A stretch of DNA of 64,000 nucleotides, taken from positions 124,001 to 188,000 of the forward strand of contig SVIZ01000006.1 of the NCBI GenBank assembly GCA_015069205.1, given 5' to 3'. The position numbers and the translations under genes are program-made. Under the pieces are notes generated by a model. The model searched no databases. It saw nothing but the letters and a program-made list of their open reading frames with translations, and was not told the DNA's origin. Shown here in pieces: positions 18,381 through 28,632 of the stretch. How positions within the stretch are numbered: position 1 is the first letter of the stretch; the number at the start of each line of letters is the position of its first letter. This DNA comes from Oscillospiraceae bacterium. Lineage in GTDB: Bacteria > Bacillota > Clostridia > Saccharofermentanales > Saccharofermentanaceae.

Positions 18381-19658
18381 ATGGAAACTGAAGAGATTAC
18401 AGTAAAAACAGAAAAAAAGCAGAATATCGTACTGAAGAAGTTCTGCATGTTCTGTGTAGCGCTTTTATCCTGTCTAATCGCAACGGCATCAAGCTCATGG
18501 ATGTCTGCAAAGGGAGTAGTTGCCGTAGGCGGCGTACCGGTCCTTCTTAACGAAGTAACCCAGGCTGACATCGATGATGCGAAGGAAAGAAGAGATGCGG
18601 CAAGAGCCGAAGCAGACGAAGCTTCTGAAATGATCTCGCAGCTGGAGGACCAGAGGACTGATCTCGAAGGAGAACTTTCCAAGCTCAATGAGGCGAGCGA
18701 TGCTCAGCGTGAGCAGTACGTGATAATCTACGGCCAGCTTGAAGCTGCTCTTGAAGAGAAGGCAAAGGCTTTGGACGAGTTCATCGTTGCTCAGGAAAAC
18801 CTTGAGGCGCAGCAGAAGGTCTTCACAGACAGAGTTACCGTAATGTTCGAATACCAGAACAAATCCACTCTTGAAGTCCTTTTGGAATCAGACAGCATCG
18901 CCGGTTTCTTTACGAACATGGAACTCATCACTCTCATCGCAGATGCTGATGCACAGGCAATCGAAATGCTCCAGACGGCACTTGATGATGCCCAGCTTCA
19001 GGCAGACATTAAGCTTCAGTACGCTGAAGAGATGCAGGCGGTAGCAGATGAGAAGAAGAGACAGTTAGATGAGCTCGAGTCCCTCATAGGAACCACTGAA
19101 GCAGCGCTTGATAATCTGAATACTGACATCGATTCCTGGGAACAGCAGGAAGACGAGCTTGAAGCTTATGCTGAATCACTTGATGACGAAGTTAAGAGGC
19201 TTCAGGAGGAGTACGACCAGCAGCAGAGAGTAAAGTATTCCGGCGGCAACGCTTTCCGCTGGCCTACTTATAATACTTACATCACATCTTATTTCGGATA
19301 CAGAACGCACCCCGTTTACGGCACGACCAAATTCCACTCCGGAATCGATATCGGCGCAGGTTACGGTGACACGATCATGGCTGCATGCTCGGGTACAGTC
19401 ATCTATGTAACCGAACCATACGAAGGATGCAACAAGGGCGGTACAGGTTACGGCAATTACTGCATCATCGATCACGGCAACGGCTATTCCACACTCTACG
19501 GACATGCAAGAGACATCTATGTTTCCGAGGGACAGTGGGTAGAAGCAGGCCAGTCTATCGGAGAAGTAGGAAGCACGGGAACTTCCACCGGTGCACACCT
19601 TCACTTCGAAGTCCGTGTATGGGGCGAGACCCAGAATCCTCTGGATTATCTGCCCTAA
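18381..19658 (+). CDS. Coiled-coil murein hydrolase activator / M23 peptidase (EnvC-like)
   Basis: 425 aa; N-terminal TM/signal, long coiled coil, LytM domain with HSGIDIG and HLHFEV zinc ligands; follows ftsEX. Confidence 0.92.
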   Translation: METEEITVKTEKKQNIVLKKFCMFCVALLSCLIATASSSWMSAKGVVAVGGVPVLLNEVTQADIDDAKERRDAARAEADEASEMISQLEDQRTDLEGELSKLNEASDAQREQYVIIYGQLEAALEEKAKALDEFIVAQENLEAQQKVFTDRVTVMFEYQNKSTLEVLLESDSIAGFFTNMELITLIADADAQAIEMLQTALDDAQLQADIKLQYAEEMQAVADEKKRQLDELESLIGTTEAALDNLNTDIDSWEQQEDELEAYAESLDDEVKRLQEEYDQQQRVKYSGGNAFRWPTYNTYITSYFGYRTHPVYGTTKFHSGIDIGAGYGDTIMAACSGTVIYVTEPYEGCNKGGTGYGNYCIIDHGNGYSTLYGHARDIYVSEGQWVEAGQSIGEVGSTGTSTGAHLHFEVRVWGETQNPLDYLP

Positions 19659-19664
19659 TATCTT

Positions 19665-20408
19665 ATGGACGACAGCTTTTACGACATTCTCGCATCGCAT
19701 TACGACGATCTTCAGCTCACAGGCGATACTTCCGCATGGGCTCCTTATATCTGCGGTCTCATAACCGATTTCTGCAAAAAGGATGTTCCTTCTGTAACTG
19801 ATCTCGGGTGCGGAACGGGTGTCATAACCAATTATCTTGCATCAAAAGGCATGACTGTTACTGGTGTTGATCTTTCTCCCGACATGCTTTCTGTAGCTTC
19901 ATCTGGTGATGAGACCGGAACTGTGTCATGGATCTGCGCAGACATTACCGAATATGAAGGTCCCGTTTGCGACTGCTTCATATCAACGATGGATACCATC
20001 GGCCACATAACTGATGTAAAGGCCCTCTCGAAAATGTTTGCTTCCGTAAGCGGACTTCTTGAAGAAGGCGGTGTATTTATCCTTGATACGACCACCAAGC
20101 ATCACTTCGAAGAGACTTTGGGCAATAATGTCTTTTACGAAGACTACGACGACTTTACTCTTTTATGGGTAAACCATTACGATAAGGATGAGAAGATCAA
20201 TCACGCCGAGCTCACTCTTTTCGAGCTTTGCGAAGACGATCTTTACGAAAGATACGACGGTGAACTCACCGCGAGATTCCATTCGCGCGAAGAGATAGAG
20301 CAAATGGCAGCAAATGCCGGACTTAAGGTGCTTGCCGTATATGGTGAACTTAACAGGGAAGAACCTGAAGATACCGATGAACGCATATTCTTTGTGTTCG
20401 GTAAATAA
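19665..20408 (+). CDS. Class I SAM-dependent methyltransferase
   Basis: 247 aa; VTDLGCGTGVITNYLASKGMTVTGVDLSPDML. Confidence 0.88.
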   Translation: MDDSFYDILASHYDDLQLTGDTSAWAPYICGLITDFCKKDVPSVTDLGCGTGVITNYLASKGMTVTGVDLSPDMLSVASSGDETGTVSWICADITEYEGPVCDCFISTMDTIGHITDVKALSKMFASVSGLLEEGGVFILDTTTKHHFEETLGNNVFYEDYDDFTLLWVNHYDKDEKINHAELTLFELCEDDLYERYDGELTARFHSREEIEQMAANAGLKVLAVYGELNREEPEDTDERIFFVFGK

Positions 20409-20427
20409 TTATATATAAGGAAGAGAT

Positions 20428-21333
20428 ATGTCAGATAACGCGTATTATGTACCGGGTGCGCCCGAAGATCTCAAAAAGGACCATATCGTAAGGGCAGAAG
20501 GCCTTGGCGGTCTGGTCAAGTGCCTTTGTGTCAGCACAAAGACCGTTTGTGAGACTGCAAGGGTCATGCATCAGATGTCTCCTGCCGCAACGGCTGCTTT
20601 GGGACGTTTCATGACAGGATCTCTTCTTATTTCCGAATCAATGAAAAACGAGAAGGATACCCAGACGACCATCATCAGAGGTGACGGCCCGATGGAAGGC
20701 ATGACCTGTGTAGCCGACTTCGGCTTTAAGGTCAGGGCATATCCCGTTGAACCGGTAATCCCCACCGAATATCACAAGCCCGGCAAGATCAATGTCGGTG
20801 CAGCAGTTGGTAAGGGAAGCCTTACGGTAATAAGGGATGTCGGACTTAAAGAGCCCTATGTAGGTGTGTCTGAACTCGTATCGGGTGAGATCGCCGAAGA
20901 TTTTGCATATTATCTTGCCAAGTCGGAACAGACCAAGTCGATCGTATCGCTCGGCGTCCTTCTTGAACATGGTGAGGTCAGCGCGGCAGGCGGACTCATG
21001 ATCCAGCTGCTTCCCGGCGCAGGTGAAGATGAGATCTCCTATCTTGAAAAGAGAGCTTCAGGATTCCCTGAAATATCTTTCCTTTTCAAGGAAGGTTTTA
21101 CCCCCGCCCAGATAATCGATCTGTTCATGGGAGATCCTGACCTGGTATATCTTGACGGCCAGGAAGTTGAATTTAAGTGTAACTGCAGCAGGGAGAGGAT
21201 GCTCTCAGGTCTTGCCGCTCTCGGAAAAAATGACCTCGAAGAGATAACAAAAGACGGAAAACCTATTGAAACTGTCTGCAGATTCTGCAATAGTAAGTAC
21301 GTTTTCGACCCTGAAGAATTAAAATTCGGTTAA
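20428..21333 (+). CDS. hslO: Redox-regulated chaperone Hsp33
   Basis: 301 aa; C-terminal zinc cysteines CNC...CRFC; VEFKCNCSRERMLSGLAALG. Confidence 0.95.
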   Translation: MSDNAYYVPGAPEDLKKDHIVRAEGLGGLVKCLCVSTKTVCETARVMHQMSPAATAALGRFMTGSLLISESMKNEKDTQTTIIRGDGPMEGMTCVADFGFKVRAYPVEPVIPTEYHKPGKINVGAAVGKGSLTVIRDVGLKEPYVGVSELVSGEIAEDFAYYLAKSEQTKSIVSLGVLLEHGEVSAAGGLMIQLLPGAGEDEISYLEKRASGFPEISFLFKEGFTPAQIIDLFMGDPDLVYLDGQEVEFKCNCSRERMLSGLAALGKNDLEEITKDGKPIETVCRFCNSKYVFDPEELKFG

Positions 21334-21370
21334 ATGCTTGAAATAGAGCGAAAAAAGTCGAAAAAAGTAC

Positions 21371-21399
21371 TTGCAAATCCCAAAACATGATAGTAGAAT
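21371..21399 (+). promoter_or_regulatory. Predicted promoter of the S10 operon
   Basis: TTGCAA (21371-21376), 17-bp spacer, TAGAAT (21394-21399). Confidence 0.6.
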
Positions 21400-21405
21400 A
21401 CTTTC

Positions 21406-21728
21406 CGCACGCGTCTATTTAGGGTGTATTTTGCCCTGAAACACGAGTGATAAGGCTTTGATAACGGAGATTGCCACGAGGTGATGCGCAGCTGCGCGGG
21501 AGTCACGAGGTGGGGAACTTCGAAGGAGCCGAAGGCGGAGGATACGATCCGATGCCGTCTCGGGACCCTCAAGTCCGGAGAGTCGCAAGCAGTACGTTAC
21601 TGCCCAGAGAACCAAAGTGCCGCCAAGCAGGTGGTAACTGGATAGTCTGGGTTTTTGAATGGAAAGCCAAGACACTCCCGACAGGGTTGAGAAAAAGAAA
21701 TACAGCTTATAGTAAGGAGGCCAACAAA
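21406..21728 (+). ncRNA. Candidate structured 5' leader RNA of the S10 operon
   Basis: About 320 nt GC-rich non-coding-looking stretch with many local helices: GCGCAGCTGCGC, CTTCG/CGAAG, GGA/TCC, CTCgGGAC/GTCCgGAG, CAGTA/TACTG, CCCAGA/TCTGGG. Confidence 0.55.
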
Positions 21729-22046
21729 ATGGCAGCAAAGACAACAATGGTCAGAATTAAGCTCAAGGCTTATGATCACAAGATCCTCGACGAGAGCGCA
21801 AAGCTTATCGTAGATGCACTTGCACGTGATGATGCAAGCTTCTCCGGTCCTATCCCGCTCCCTACAGAGAAAGAGGTAGTTACGATCCTTCGTTCACCTC
21901 ACGTAAATAAGGATTCCCGTGAGCAGTTCGAGCAGAGAACTCACAAGAGAATCATCGACGTCTATACACCGTCTTCCCAGACGATGGATGACATTGGCAA
22001 GCTTGACATGCCTGCAGGCGTTTCTATTGAAGTAAAGATCAAATAA
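21729..22046 (+). CDS. rpsJ: 30S ribosomal protein S10
   Basis: Start re-assigned to ATG 21729 behind [28 protein letters not shown]. Confidence 0.97.
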   Translation: MAAKTTMVRIKLKAYDHKILDESAKLIVDALARDDASFSGPIPLPTEKEVVTILRSPHVNKDSREQFEQRTHKRIIDVYTPSSQTMDDIGKLDMPAGVSIEVKIK

Positions 22047-22157
22047 TGACGCTTGTGGCTTAAATCGGTTTTTAAAGGATTGCCAAGCCTTGAAAACCGA
22101 GGTCACGTTCTTCGGGAAACCGTTGAACCAATAACCTAAATAGGAGGAAAGAACTTT

Positions 22158-22784
22158 ATGACGAAATTCATCATTGGCAGAAAGTCCGGCATGACACAGT
22201 TGTTCGATGACAACGGTAACGTTATTCCGGCAACCGTTATAAGCTGCGAGCCTATGTACGTGCTCCAGAACAAGACGGTAGAGACTGACGGATACAAGGC
22301 CTGCAAAGTAGGTACAGGATCCATCAGAGCAAAGCTTGTAAACAAGCCTGACGCAGGACAGTTCAAGAAGGCTGACGTTGAGCCTAAGAGAATTATCCGC
22401 GAGTTCACACCCGACGAGGAGTACAGCCTCGGACAGGAGATCAAAGTATCCGATATGTTCGCAGTCGGCGACAAGGTTGACGTTAGCGGCGTATCCAAGG
22501 GTAAGGGATTCCAGGGCAACATCAAGCGTCACGGACAGAAGGGTGGTCCTTCCGGTCACGGCTCAATGTATCACAGAAGAGTCGGTTCAATGGGCGCTAC
22601 TTCCACACCCGGTAGAGTTGTACCCGGTAAGAAGATGCCTGGACATATGGGCGCAGTTAACTGCACAGTACAGAACCTTAGCGTTGTCATGGTTGACGGC
22701 GAGAGAGGAATCCTCGTAATCAGAGGAGCTATTCCCGGACCTAAGGGCGGCATCGTAACAGTACAGAATACTGTTAAGGCATAA
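22158..22784 (+). CDS. rplC: 50S ribosomal protein L3
   Basis: GRKSGMTQLFDDNGNVIPATVI; GKGFQGNIKRHGQKGGPSGHGS. Confidence 0.98.
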   Translation: MTKFIIGRKSGMTQLFDDNGNVIPATVISCEPMYVLQNKTVETDGYKACKVGTGSIRAKLVNKPDAGQFKKADVEPKRIIREFTPDEEYSLGQEIKVSDMFAVGDKVDVSGVSKGKGFQGNIKRHGQKGGPSGHGSMYHRRVGSMGATSTPGRVVPGKKMPGHMGAVNCTVQNLSVVMVDGERGILVIRGAIPGPKGGIVTVQNTVKA

Positions 22785-22801
22785 GACGGAGGAACATAGT
22801 A

Positions 22802-23425
22802 ATGGCTAAAATTGATGTTAAAGATTTGACAGGTGCCGTTAAGGGTTCCATCGAGCTTTCCGATGAGATTTTCGGCATTGAGCCCAACGAAGTTGCAATG
22901 TCTACAGTAGTTAGAAACCAGCTTGCAAACAAGAGACAGGGCACACAGAAGACAAAGACAAGAAGCGAAGTATCCGGTGGTGGTAAGAGACCTTACAGAC
23001 AGAAGGGTACAGGCCGCGCTCGTCACGGTTCAGAGCGTTCCGCACAGTATGTTGGCGGCGGCATCATCTTTGGACCCAACCCCAGATCATACAGCTACAC
23101 AGTACCTAAGAAGGTTAAGAGACTTGCTCTTAAGTCTGCTCTTTCTTCAAAGGTTGCTGATCAGAAGTTGATCGTTGTAGAGAACATGGATCTTGACGAA
23201 GTAAAGACAGCTACAGTTGCTAAGGCTCTCAAGGCTATCGGCGCTGGCAATTCTTCACTCATCGTTCTCGAGGACGTAAACAAGAACGCAGAGCTTTCTG
23301 CAAGAAACATCAAGGATGTTAAGACAGCACTCGTTAATACGATCAATGTATTAGACATCCTCAAGTATGACAGCTTTGTTGCTACAAAGGCTGCAGTTGA
23401 GAAGATTGAGGAGGTGTACAAGTAA
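22802..23425 (+). CDS. rplD: 50S ribosomal protein L4
   Basis: RSEVSGGGKRPYRQKGTGRARHGS. Confidence 0.98.
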   Translation: MAKIDVKDLTGAVKGSIELSDEIFGIEPNEVAMSTVVRNQLANKRQGTQKTKTRSEVSGGGKRPYRQKGTGRARHGSERSAQYVGGGIIFGPNPRSYSYTVPKKVKRLALKSALSSKVADQKLIVVENMDLDEVKTATVAKALKAIGAGNSSLIVLEDVNKNAELSARNIKDVKTALVNTINVLDILKYDSFVATKAAVEKIEEVYK

Positions 23426-23778
23426 TGAAGTCACCCTATGATGTAATCATTAAGCCCATCATCACAGAGAAGACGATGGCTATCACAGAAGAGGGCAAGT
23501 ACACATTCGTAGTTGCAGCTGACGCTGAAAAGCCTGAGATCAAGGCTGCAGCTGAGAAGCTCTTCGGTGTAAAGGTAGTTTCCGTTAACGTTGCTAACTA
23601 TGACGGCAAGGTTAAGAGACTTAGAAACAAGCCCGGCAAGACAGCTGCTTTCAAGAAGGCTGTAGTTACTATCGCTACAGATTCTGTTGAGGGTACATAC
23701 CTCGGCAAGGGCGGTAAGGCAGTCAAGACCGGAACAAAGAACAAGACATCAATCGAAGAATTCGGTTTTGGTCAGTAA
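23425..23778 (+). CDS. rplW: 50S ribosomal protein L23
   Basis: YDVIIKPIITEKTMAITEEGKYTFVV. Confidence 0.98.
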   Translation: MKSPYDVIIKPIITEKTMAITEEGKYTFVVAADAEKPEIKAAAEKLFGVKVVSVNVANYDGKVKRLRNKPGKTAAFKKAVVTIATDSVEGTYLGKGGKAVKTGTKNKTSIEEFGFGQ

Positions 23779-23801
23779 TGTAATCAAGGAGAGAAATTAA
23801 A

Positions 23802-24632
23802 ATGGCAGTAAAAACATTTAAACCTACTTCTCCCGCAGTTCGTGGAATGGCCATAGCTGACTATTCCGTTCTCACAAAGAAGGACCCGGAGAAGAGCCTT
23901 CTTAAGTCTAAGAAGAAGAGCGGCGGCCGTAACTCTTATGGTCGTATCACGGTTCGTCATATCGGCGGCGGTAACCGTACAAAGCTCAGAGTAATCGATT
24001 GGAAGCGTGACAGAGTAGGTATCCCTGCTACAGTCAAGGCAATCGAGTACGATCCTAACAGAACAGCTTACTTGGCACTCATCCAGTATGTTGATGGTGT
24101 TAAGTCCTACATCCTCGCTCCCGAGGGCCTCAAGGTAGGTCACAAGGTTGAGAGCGGCCCGGATGCAGATATCCTTAACGGTAACGTTCTTCCTATTTCA
24201 TCTATCCCGGTTGGTACAATTATCTGCTGCGTAGAGATGAATCCCGGAAAGGGCGCTCAGCTCGTTAGAACAGCTGGTGCTTCCGCACAGCTCATGGCTA
24301 AGGAGAATGGTTTCGCTCAGATCCGTCTTCCTTCCGGCGAAGTTCGTATGGTTCCTGAGAAGTGCCGCGCAATGATCGGTTCTATCGGCAACGCAGAGCA
24401 CGAGAACGTTAAGCTCGGTAAAGCTGGTAAGTCCAGACATGCTGGTGTAAGACCTTCAGTTAGAGGTGTTGTAATGAACCCTAATGATCACCCTCACGGC
24501 GGTGGTGAAGGTAAGTCTCCTATCGGTCTCCCCGGCCCTGTTACACCTTGGGGTGTTCCTACATTGGGTAAGAAGACACGTAATAAGAAGAAGCAGTCCA
24601 GCAAGTATATTGTTAAGTCGAGAAAGGCATAA
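23802..24632 (+). CDS. rplB: 50S ribosomal protein L2
   Basis: [51 protein letters not shown]. Confidence 0.98.
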   Translation: MAVKTFKPTSPAVRGMAIADYSVLTKKDPEKSLLKSKKKSGGRNSYGRITVRHIGGGNRTKLRVIDWKRDRVGIPATVKAIEYDPNRTAYLALIQYVDGVKSYILAPEGLKVGHKVESGPDADILNGNVLPISSIPVGTIICCVEMNPGKGAQLVRTAGASAQLMAKENGFAQIRLPSGEVRMVPEKCRAMIGSIGNAEHENVKLGKAGKSRHAGVRPSVRGVVMNPNDHPHGGGEGKSPIGLPGPVTPWGVPTLGKKTRNKKKQSSKYIVKSRKA

Positions 24633-24644
24633 GGAGGCAGTTCA

Positions 24645-24923
24645 ATGAGTAGATCAACCAAAAAGGGCTATTACGTTCAGGACGCTCTCATGAAGAAGGT
24701 CGAGGCGTTGAATGCAGCCAACGACAAGAAGATCATCCAGACTTGGTCTAGAGCTTCTACGATTTTCCCTGAATTCGTCGGCCACACAATCGCAGTATAC
24801 GACGGTCACAAGCATGTTCCGGTATACGTTACTGAGGACATGGTAGGACACAAGCTTGGTGAGTTCGCACCTACACGTAAGTTCGGCGGTCACACAAGCA
24901 ACGAGAAGTCCGCTTCTAACTGA
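24645..24923 (+). CDS. rpsS: 30S ribosomal protein S19
   Basis: [51 protein letters not shown]. Confidence 0.98.
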   Translation: MSRSTKKGYYVQDALMKKVEALNAANDKKIIQTWSRASTIFPEFVGHTIAVYDGHKHVPVYVTEDMVGHKLGEFAPTRKFGGHTSNEKSASN

Positions 24924-24940
24924 TAAGGAGGGTAAGATCT

Positions 24941-25417
24941 GTGGAAAAGATTATTTTAAGCAGAGACAATATTGAGAAGAACCGCGAGAAGATCCTCGAA
25001 GCTTATGCGGCTCCTTCCAAGTCTTCTAACAAGCTTCCCACTCCTACAAAGAAGCAGAGAAAGCTTCTCGGTATGGGAAGAGACAGAGGAACAGCAACAG
25101 CTAAGTACATTAGAATTGCTCCCCGTAAGGTAAGAGTAGTTGCTAATCTCATCAAGGGTAAGTCTTTAGATGATGCTTATGCAATCCTCACATACACACC
25201 CAAGGCAGCTTCACCTGTCATCGCAAAGGTTTTGAAGTCAGCTGAGGCAAATGCTGTCAACAACTTCGATCTCTCCAGAGACAAGCTTTATGTTGCAGAT
25301 TGCATTTCCAACCCCGGCCCCGTGCTCAAGAGATATATCCCCAGAGCAAGAGGTTCGGCTAGTTCGATCAAGAAGAGAACAAGTCACGTTACTGTAGTTC
25401 TCAAGGAAAGGGTATAA
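24941..25417 (+). CDS. rplV: 50S ribosomal protein L22 with N-terminal extension
   Basis: 158 aa; ATAKYIRIAPRKVRVVANLIKGKSLDDAYAILTYTPKAAS preceded by about 50 extra residues; GTG start. Confidence 0.96.
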   Translation: MEKIILSRDNIEKNREKILEAYAAPSKSSNKLPTPTKKQRKLLGMGRDRGTATAKYIRIAPRKVRVVANLIKGKSLDDAYAILTYTPKAASPVIAKVLKSAEANAVNNFDLSRDKLYVADCISNPGPVLKRYIPRARGSASSIKKRTSHVTVVLKERV

Positions 25418-25429
25418 GGAGGTTTAAGC

Positions 25430-26179
25430 ATGGGTCAGAAAGTTAACCCGAATGGACTTAGAGTAGGCGTTATCGATGACTGGAGCTCACACTGGTATGC
25501 CGACAAGAATACCTTTTCTGATTGTCTTGTCGAAGATCAGAAGATCCGTGAGTTCGTATTGAAGGCAGTTGAGCCTATCGCAAGAGGCAACGCTAAGAAG
25601 CCCGTAGATGAGAACCGCACAAATGTTGCTGGTGTTTCAAAGGTCATCATCGACCGTAAGGGTACAGACAGAATCAACGTTATTGTTAAGACAGCTCGTC
25701 CTTCACTCGTAGGCGGCGACAAGGGTTCCGGAAGAATTGCTCTTAAGGATGCACTCGAGAAGGAATTCAACAAGAACGTTGCTAAGGATAAGAAGAGAAC
25801 ATTCACTGTTGATATCGAAGTTATCAAGAACAGTGATACAGATGCACTCCTCGTAGCTCAGAACATTGCAGCACAGCTCGAGAACCGTGCAAGCTTCAGA
25901 AGAGCAATGAAGAGAGCAATGCAGATGGCTATGAAGCAGCCCGGCGTTCTCGGAATCAAGACAAAGTGCTCCGGCCGTTTGGGCGGTGCCGAGATCGCAA
26001 GATCCGAGACATATCACGAGGGCACAATCCCGCTTCAGACACTCCGTGCAGATATCGATTATGGATTTGCTGAGGCAAATACAACATACGGTATCATCGG
26101 CGTTAAAGTCTGGATCTACAAGGGTGAGGTTTTCGGCCAGAAGAGCCAGTCAAAGAAGTCTGAAGGAGGAAAAGCTTAA
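25430..26179 (+). CDS. rpsC: 30S ribosomal protein S3
   Basis: [60 protein letters not shown]. Confidence 0.98.
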   Translation: MGQKVNPNGLRVGVIDDWSSHWYADKNTFSDCLVEDQKIREFVLKAVEPIARGNAKKPVDENRTNVAGVSKVIIDRKGTDRINVIVKTARPSLVGGDKGSGRIALKDALEKEFNKNVAKDKKRTFTVDIEVIKNSDTDALLVAQNIAAQLENRASFRRAMKRAMQMAMKQPGVLGIKTKCSGRLGGAEIARSETYHEGTIPLQTLRADIDYGFAEANTTYGIIGVKVWIYKGEVFGQKSQSKKSEGGKA

Positions 26180-26610
26180 TGTTACTTCCTAAGAGAACAA
26201 AGTATAGAAAGCAGCAGAGAGGCCGTATGAAGGGCCAGGCTCACCGCGGCAACTTCGTAGCTTACGGTGATTACGGACTTCAGGCACTTGAACCCTGCTG
26301 GATCAAGTCAAATCAGATCGAAGCAGCACGTGTCGCAATCAACAGATACGTAAAGCGTGGCGGTAAGGTATGGATCAAGATCTTCCCTGACAAGCCGGTA
26401 TCAAAGAAGCCTGCACAGGTCCGAATGGGTTCCGGTAAGGCAGCAAACGAGTACTGGTGCGCAGTAGTTAAGCCGGGCAGAGTTCTTTTCGAGATCTCAG
26501 GCGTTACTGAAGAGCAGGCAAGAGAAGCAATGAGACTTGCAGGACACAAGCTCCCTTGCAAGACAAAGTTTATCGCAAAGGTAAAGGAGGAAAGCACAAA
26601 TGAAGGTTGA
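26179..26610 (+). CDS. rplP: 50S ribosomal protein L16
   Basis: [32 protein letters not shown]. Confidence 0.98.
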   Translation: MLLPKRTKYRKQQRGRMKGQAHRGNFVAYGDYGLQALEPCWIKSNQIEAARVAINRYVKRGGKVWIKIFPDKPVSKKPAQVRMGSGKAANEYWCAVVKPGRVLFEISGVTEEQAREAMRLAGHKLPCKTKFIAKVKEESTNEG

Positions 26611-26800
26611 AGAAATCCGCAAGATGTCTGATGAAGAACTTTCTTCTGAGCTCGCCTCTTTGAAGGAAGAACTCTTCAAGCTCCGCTTCCAGCATGCAAC
26701 AAACCAGCTCGACAATACAGCTCAGATTGCACAGGTTAAGCGTGATATCGCTAGAGTAATGACAATTCAGCGCGAGAAGCAGCTCGCTGCTAATAAGTAA
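26600..26800 (+). CDS. rpmC: 50S ribosomal protein L29
   Basis: [36 protein letters not shown]; overlaps the rplP end. Confidence 0.97.
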   Translation: MKVEEIRKMSDEELSSELASLKEELFKLRFQHATNQLDNTAQIAQVKRDIARVMTIQREKQLAANK

Positions 26801-26814
26801 GGAGGAGACGACAA

Positions 26815-27072
26815 ATGGCTGAAAGAAACTTAAGAAAAACCAGAGTCGGTCTCGTTACATCTGACAAGATGGATAAGACGATCACAGTTTCCGTCGTAGA
26901 GCACGTTAAGCACCCTCTTTACGGAAAGATCATGAAGAGAACCTACAAGCTTAAGGCACACGATGAGAACAACGATGCTCACATCGGCGATAAGGTTGAG
27001 GTTATGGAGACACGCCCTATTTCCAAGGATAAGCGTTGGAGACTGGTTAGTGTCGTTGAGAAGGCTAAGTAA
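26815..27072 (+). CDS. rpsQ: 30S ribosomal protein S17
   Basis: [32 protein letters not shown]. Confidence 0.98.
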   Translation: MAERNLRKTRVGLVTSDKMDKTITVSVVEHVKHPLYGKIMKRTYKLKAHDENNDAHIGDKVEVMETRPISKDKRWRLVSVVEKAK

Positions 27073-27096
27073 GGCGATTAAAGGAGGATATATCAG

Positions 27097-27465
27097 ATGA
27101 TTCAGGTTGAATCCAGACTCAGATCTGCCGACAACACCGGAGCAAAAGAGCTTCTCTGCATCAAAGTTTTGGGTGGCTCTTGGAGAAAGTATGCCAACAT
27201 TGGCGATGTTATCGTTTGCTCCGTAAAGAGCGCTGCTCCCGGCGGCATGGTCAAGAAGGGTGATGTTGTTAAAGCCGTTGTAGTACGTTCCAAGCAGGGC
27301 GTAAGACGTAATGACGGTTCTTATATCAAGTTCGACGAGAATGCGGCAGTCATCATTAAGGAAGACAAGAATCCCCGCGGTACTCGTATCTTTGGACCCA
27401 TAGCAAGAGAGTTAAGAGATAAGGACTACATGAAGATCCTGTCTCTCGCTCCGGAAGTTCTTTAA
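27097..27465 (+). CDS. rplN: 50S ribosomal protein L14
   Basis: [39 protein letters not shown]. Confidence 0.98.
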   Translation: MIQVESRLRSADNTGAKELLCIKVLGGSWRKYANIGDVIVCSVKSAAPGGMVKKGDVVKAVVVRSKQGVRRNDGSYIKFDENAAVIIKEDKNPRGTRIFGPIARELRDKDYMKILSLAPEVL

Positions 27466-27479
27466 GGAGGAATCGACAC

Positions 27480-27833
27480 ATGGCTAAGAGTAGTGTTCAT
27501 GTAAAGAAAGACGACCAGGTCATTGTCATTTCCGGCAAGGACAAGGGCGCAAAGGGTAAGGTTCTCATGGTAGATGAGAAGAAGGGCAGAGTTTACGTAG
27601 AAGGCGTAAACATGGTCAAGAAGCATCAGAAGGCAAGAAGCCAGACAGCTCCTTCAGGAATTGTTGAGCGCGAAGGTTCTATCGATGCATCAAACGTAAT
27701 GCTCGTTGACCCCAAGACAGGCAAGCCCACAAGAGTTGGCTACCGTATTAACGAAGACGGTTCTAAGTCCAGGATCGCTAAGAGATCCGGCGAGGTCATC
27801 GATACGGTTTCTAAGGCTAAGAAGGGGGAGTAA
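27480..27833 (+). CDS. rplX: 50S ribosomal protein L24
   Basis: VHVKKDDQVIVISGKDKGAKGKV. Confidence 0.97.
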   Translation: MAKSSVHVKKDDQVIVISGKDKGAKGKVLMVDEKKGRVYVEGVNMVKKHQKARSQTAPSGIVEREGSIDASNVMLVDPKTGKPTRVGYRINEDGSKSRIAKRSGEVIDTVSKAKKGE

Positions 27834-27836
27834 TCA

Positions 27837-28376
27837 ATGGCCAGATTAAAAGATAAGTACATTTCCGAAGTAGCACCCGCACTTCAGGAGAAGTTCAAGT
27901 ACAGCTCACCTATGCAGATCCCGAAGGTCGACAAGATCGTCCTCAACATGGGTGTTGGCGAAGTTAAGGATAACCCGAAGGCTCTTGAGAGCGCTATGCG
28001 TGACATGGGCATCATTGCAGGCCAGAAGCCTGTAGCAACGGTTTCCTCAAAGTCTATCGCAGCCTTCAAGCTCAGAGAGGGCATGAAGATCGGATGCAAG
28101 GTTACTTTGAGAGGCGATAATATGTATTACTTCCTCGATAAGCTTGTCAGCCTTGCTCTTCCTCGTGTACGTGACTTCCGCGGAATCAATCCCAATTCCT
28201 TCGACGGACACGGTAACTATGCGATGGGTATCAAGGAGCAGCTTATGTTCCCTGAAATCGACTACGACAAGATCGACAAGATTCGCGGTATGGACATCAT
28301 CATTGTTACTACTGCCGGAACAGACGAAGAGGCATTCGAGCTCTTGAAGCTCATGGGCATGCCTTTCCGCAAGTAA
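27837..28376 (+). CDS. rplE: 50S ribosomal protein L5
   Basis: [60 protein letters not shown]. Confidence 0.98.
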   Translation: MARLKDKYISEVAPALQEKFKYSSPMQIPKVDKIVLNMGVGEVKDNPKALESAMRDMGIIAGQKPVATVSSKSIAAFKLREGMKIGCKVTLRGDNMYYFLDKLVSLALPRVRDFRGINPNSFDGHGNYAMGIKEQLMFPEIDYDKIDKIRGMDIIIVTTAGTDEEAFELLKLMGMPFRK

Positions 28377-28394
28377 TTTGGAGGAGAATATCAC

Positions 28395-28580
28395 ATGGCA
28401 AAGAAGTCAATGATTCTTAAGTCTCAGAGGACACCCAAGTTTTCCACACAGCAGCATAACCGTTGCAAGATCTGCGGAAGACCTCATGCCTATATCCGTA
28501 AGTACGGCATCTGCCGTCTCTGCTTCCGTGATTTGGCATACAAGGGAGAGATTCCGGGCGTAAGAAAGGCAAGCTGGTAA
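28395..28580 (+). CDS. rpsN: 30S ribosomal protein S14 (zinc-binding type Z)
   Basis: 61 aa; [38 protein letters not shown]. Confidence 0.98.
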   Translation: MAKKSMILKSQRTPKFSTQQHNRCKICGRPHAYIRKYGICRLCFRDLAYKGEIPGVRKASW

Positions 28581-28632
28581 CAGTTTCTTTCTTAAGAATT
28601 AGAACTGTCCATATTTAACAGGAGGAAGAATT

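Noticed and set aside
21471-21728. In-frame upstream extension of rpsJ ([17 protein letters not shown]...)
   Set aside because: No SD at its start, GC-rich helix-forming sequence, and canonical S10 begins at ATG 21729 with AAGGAGG; better explained as an RNA leader.
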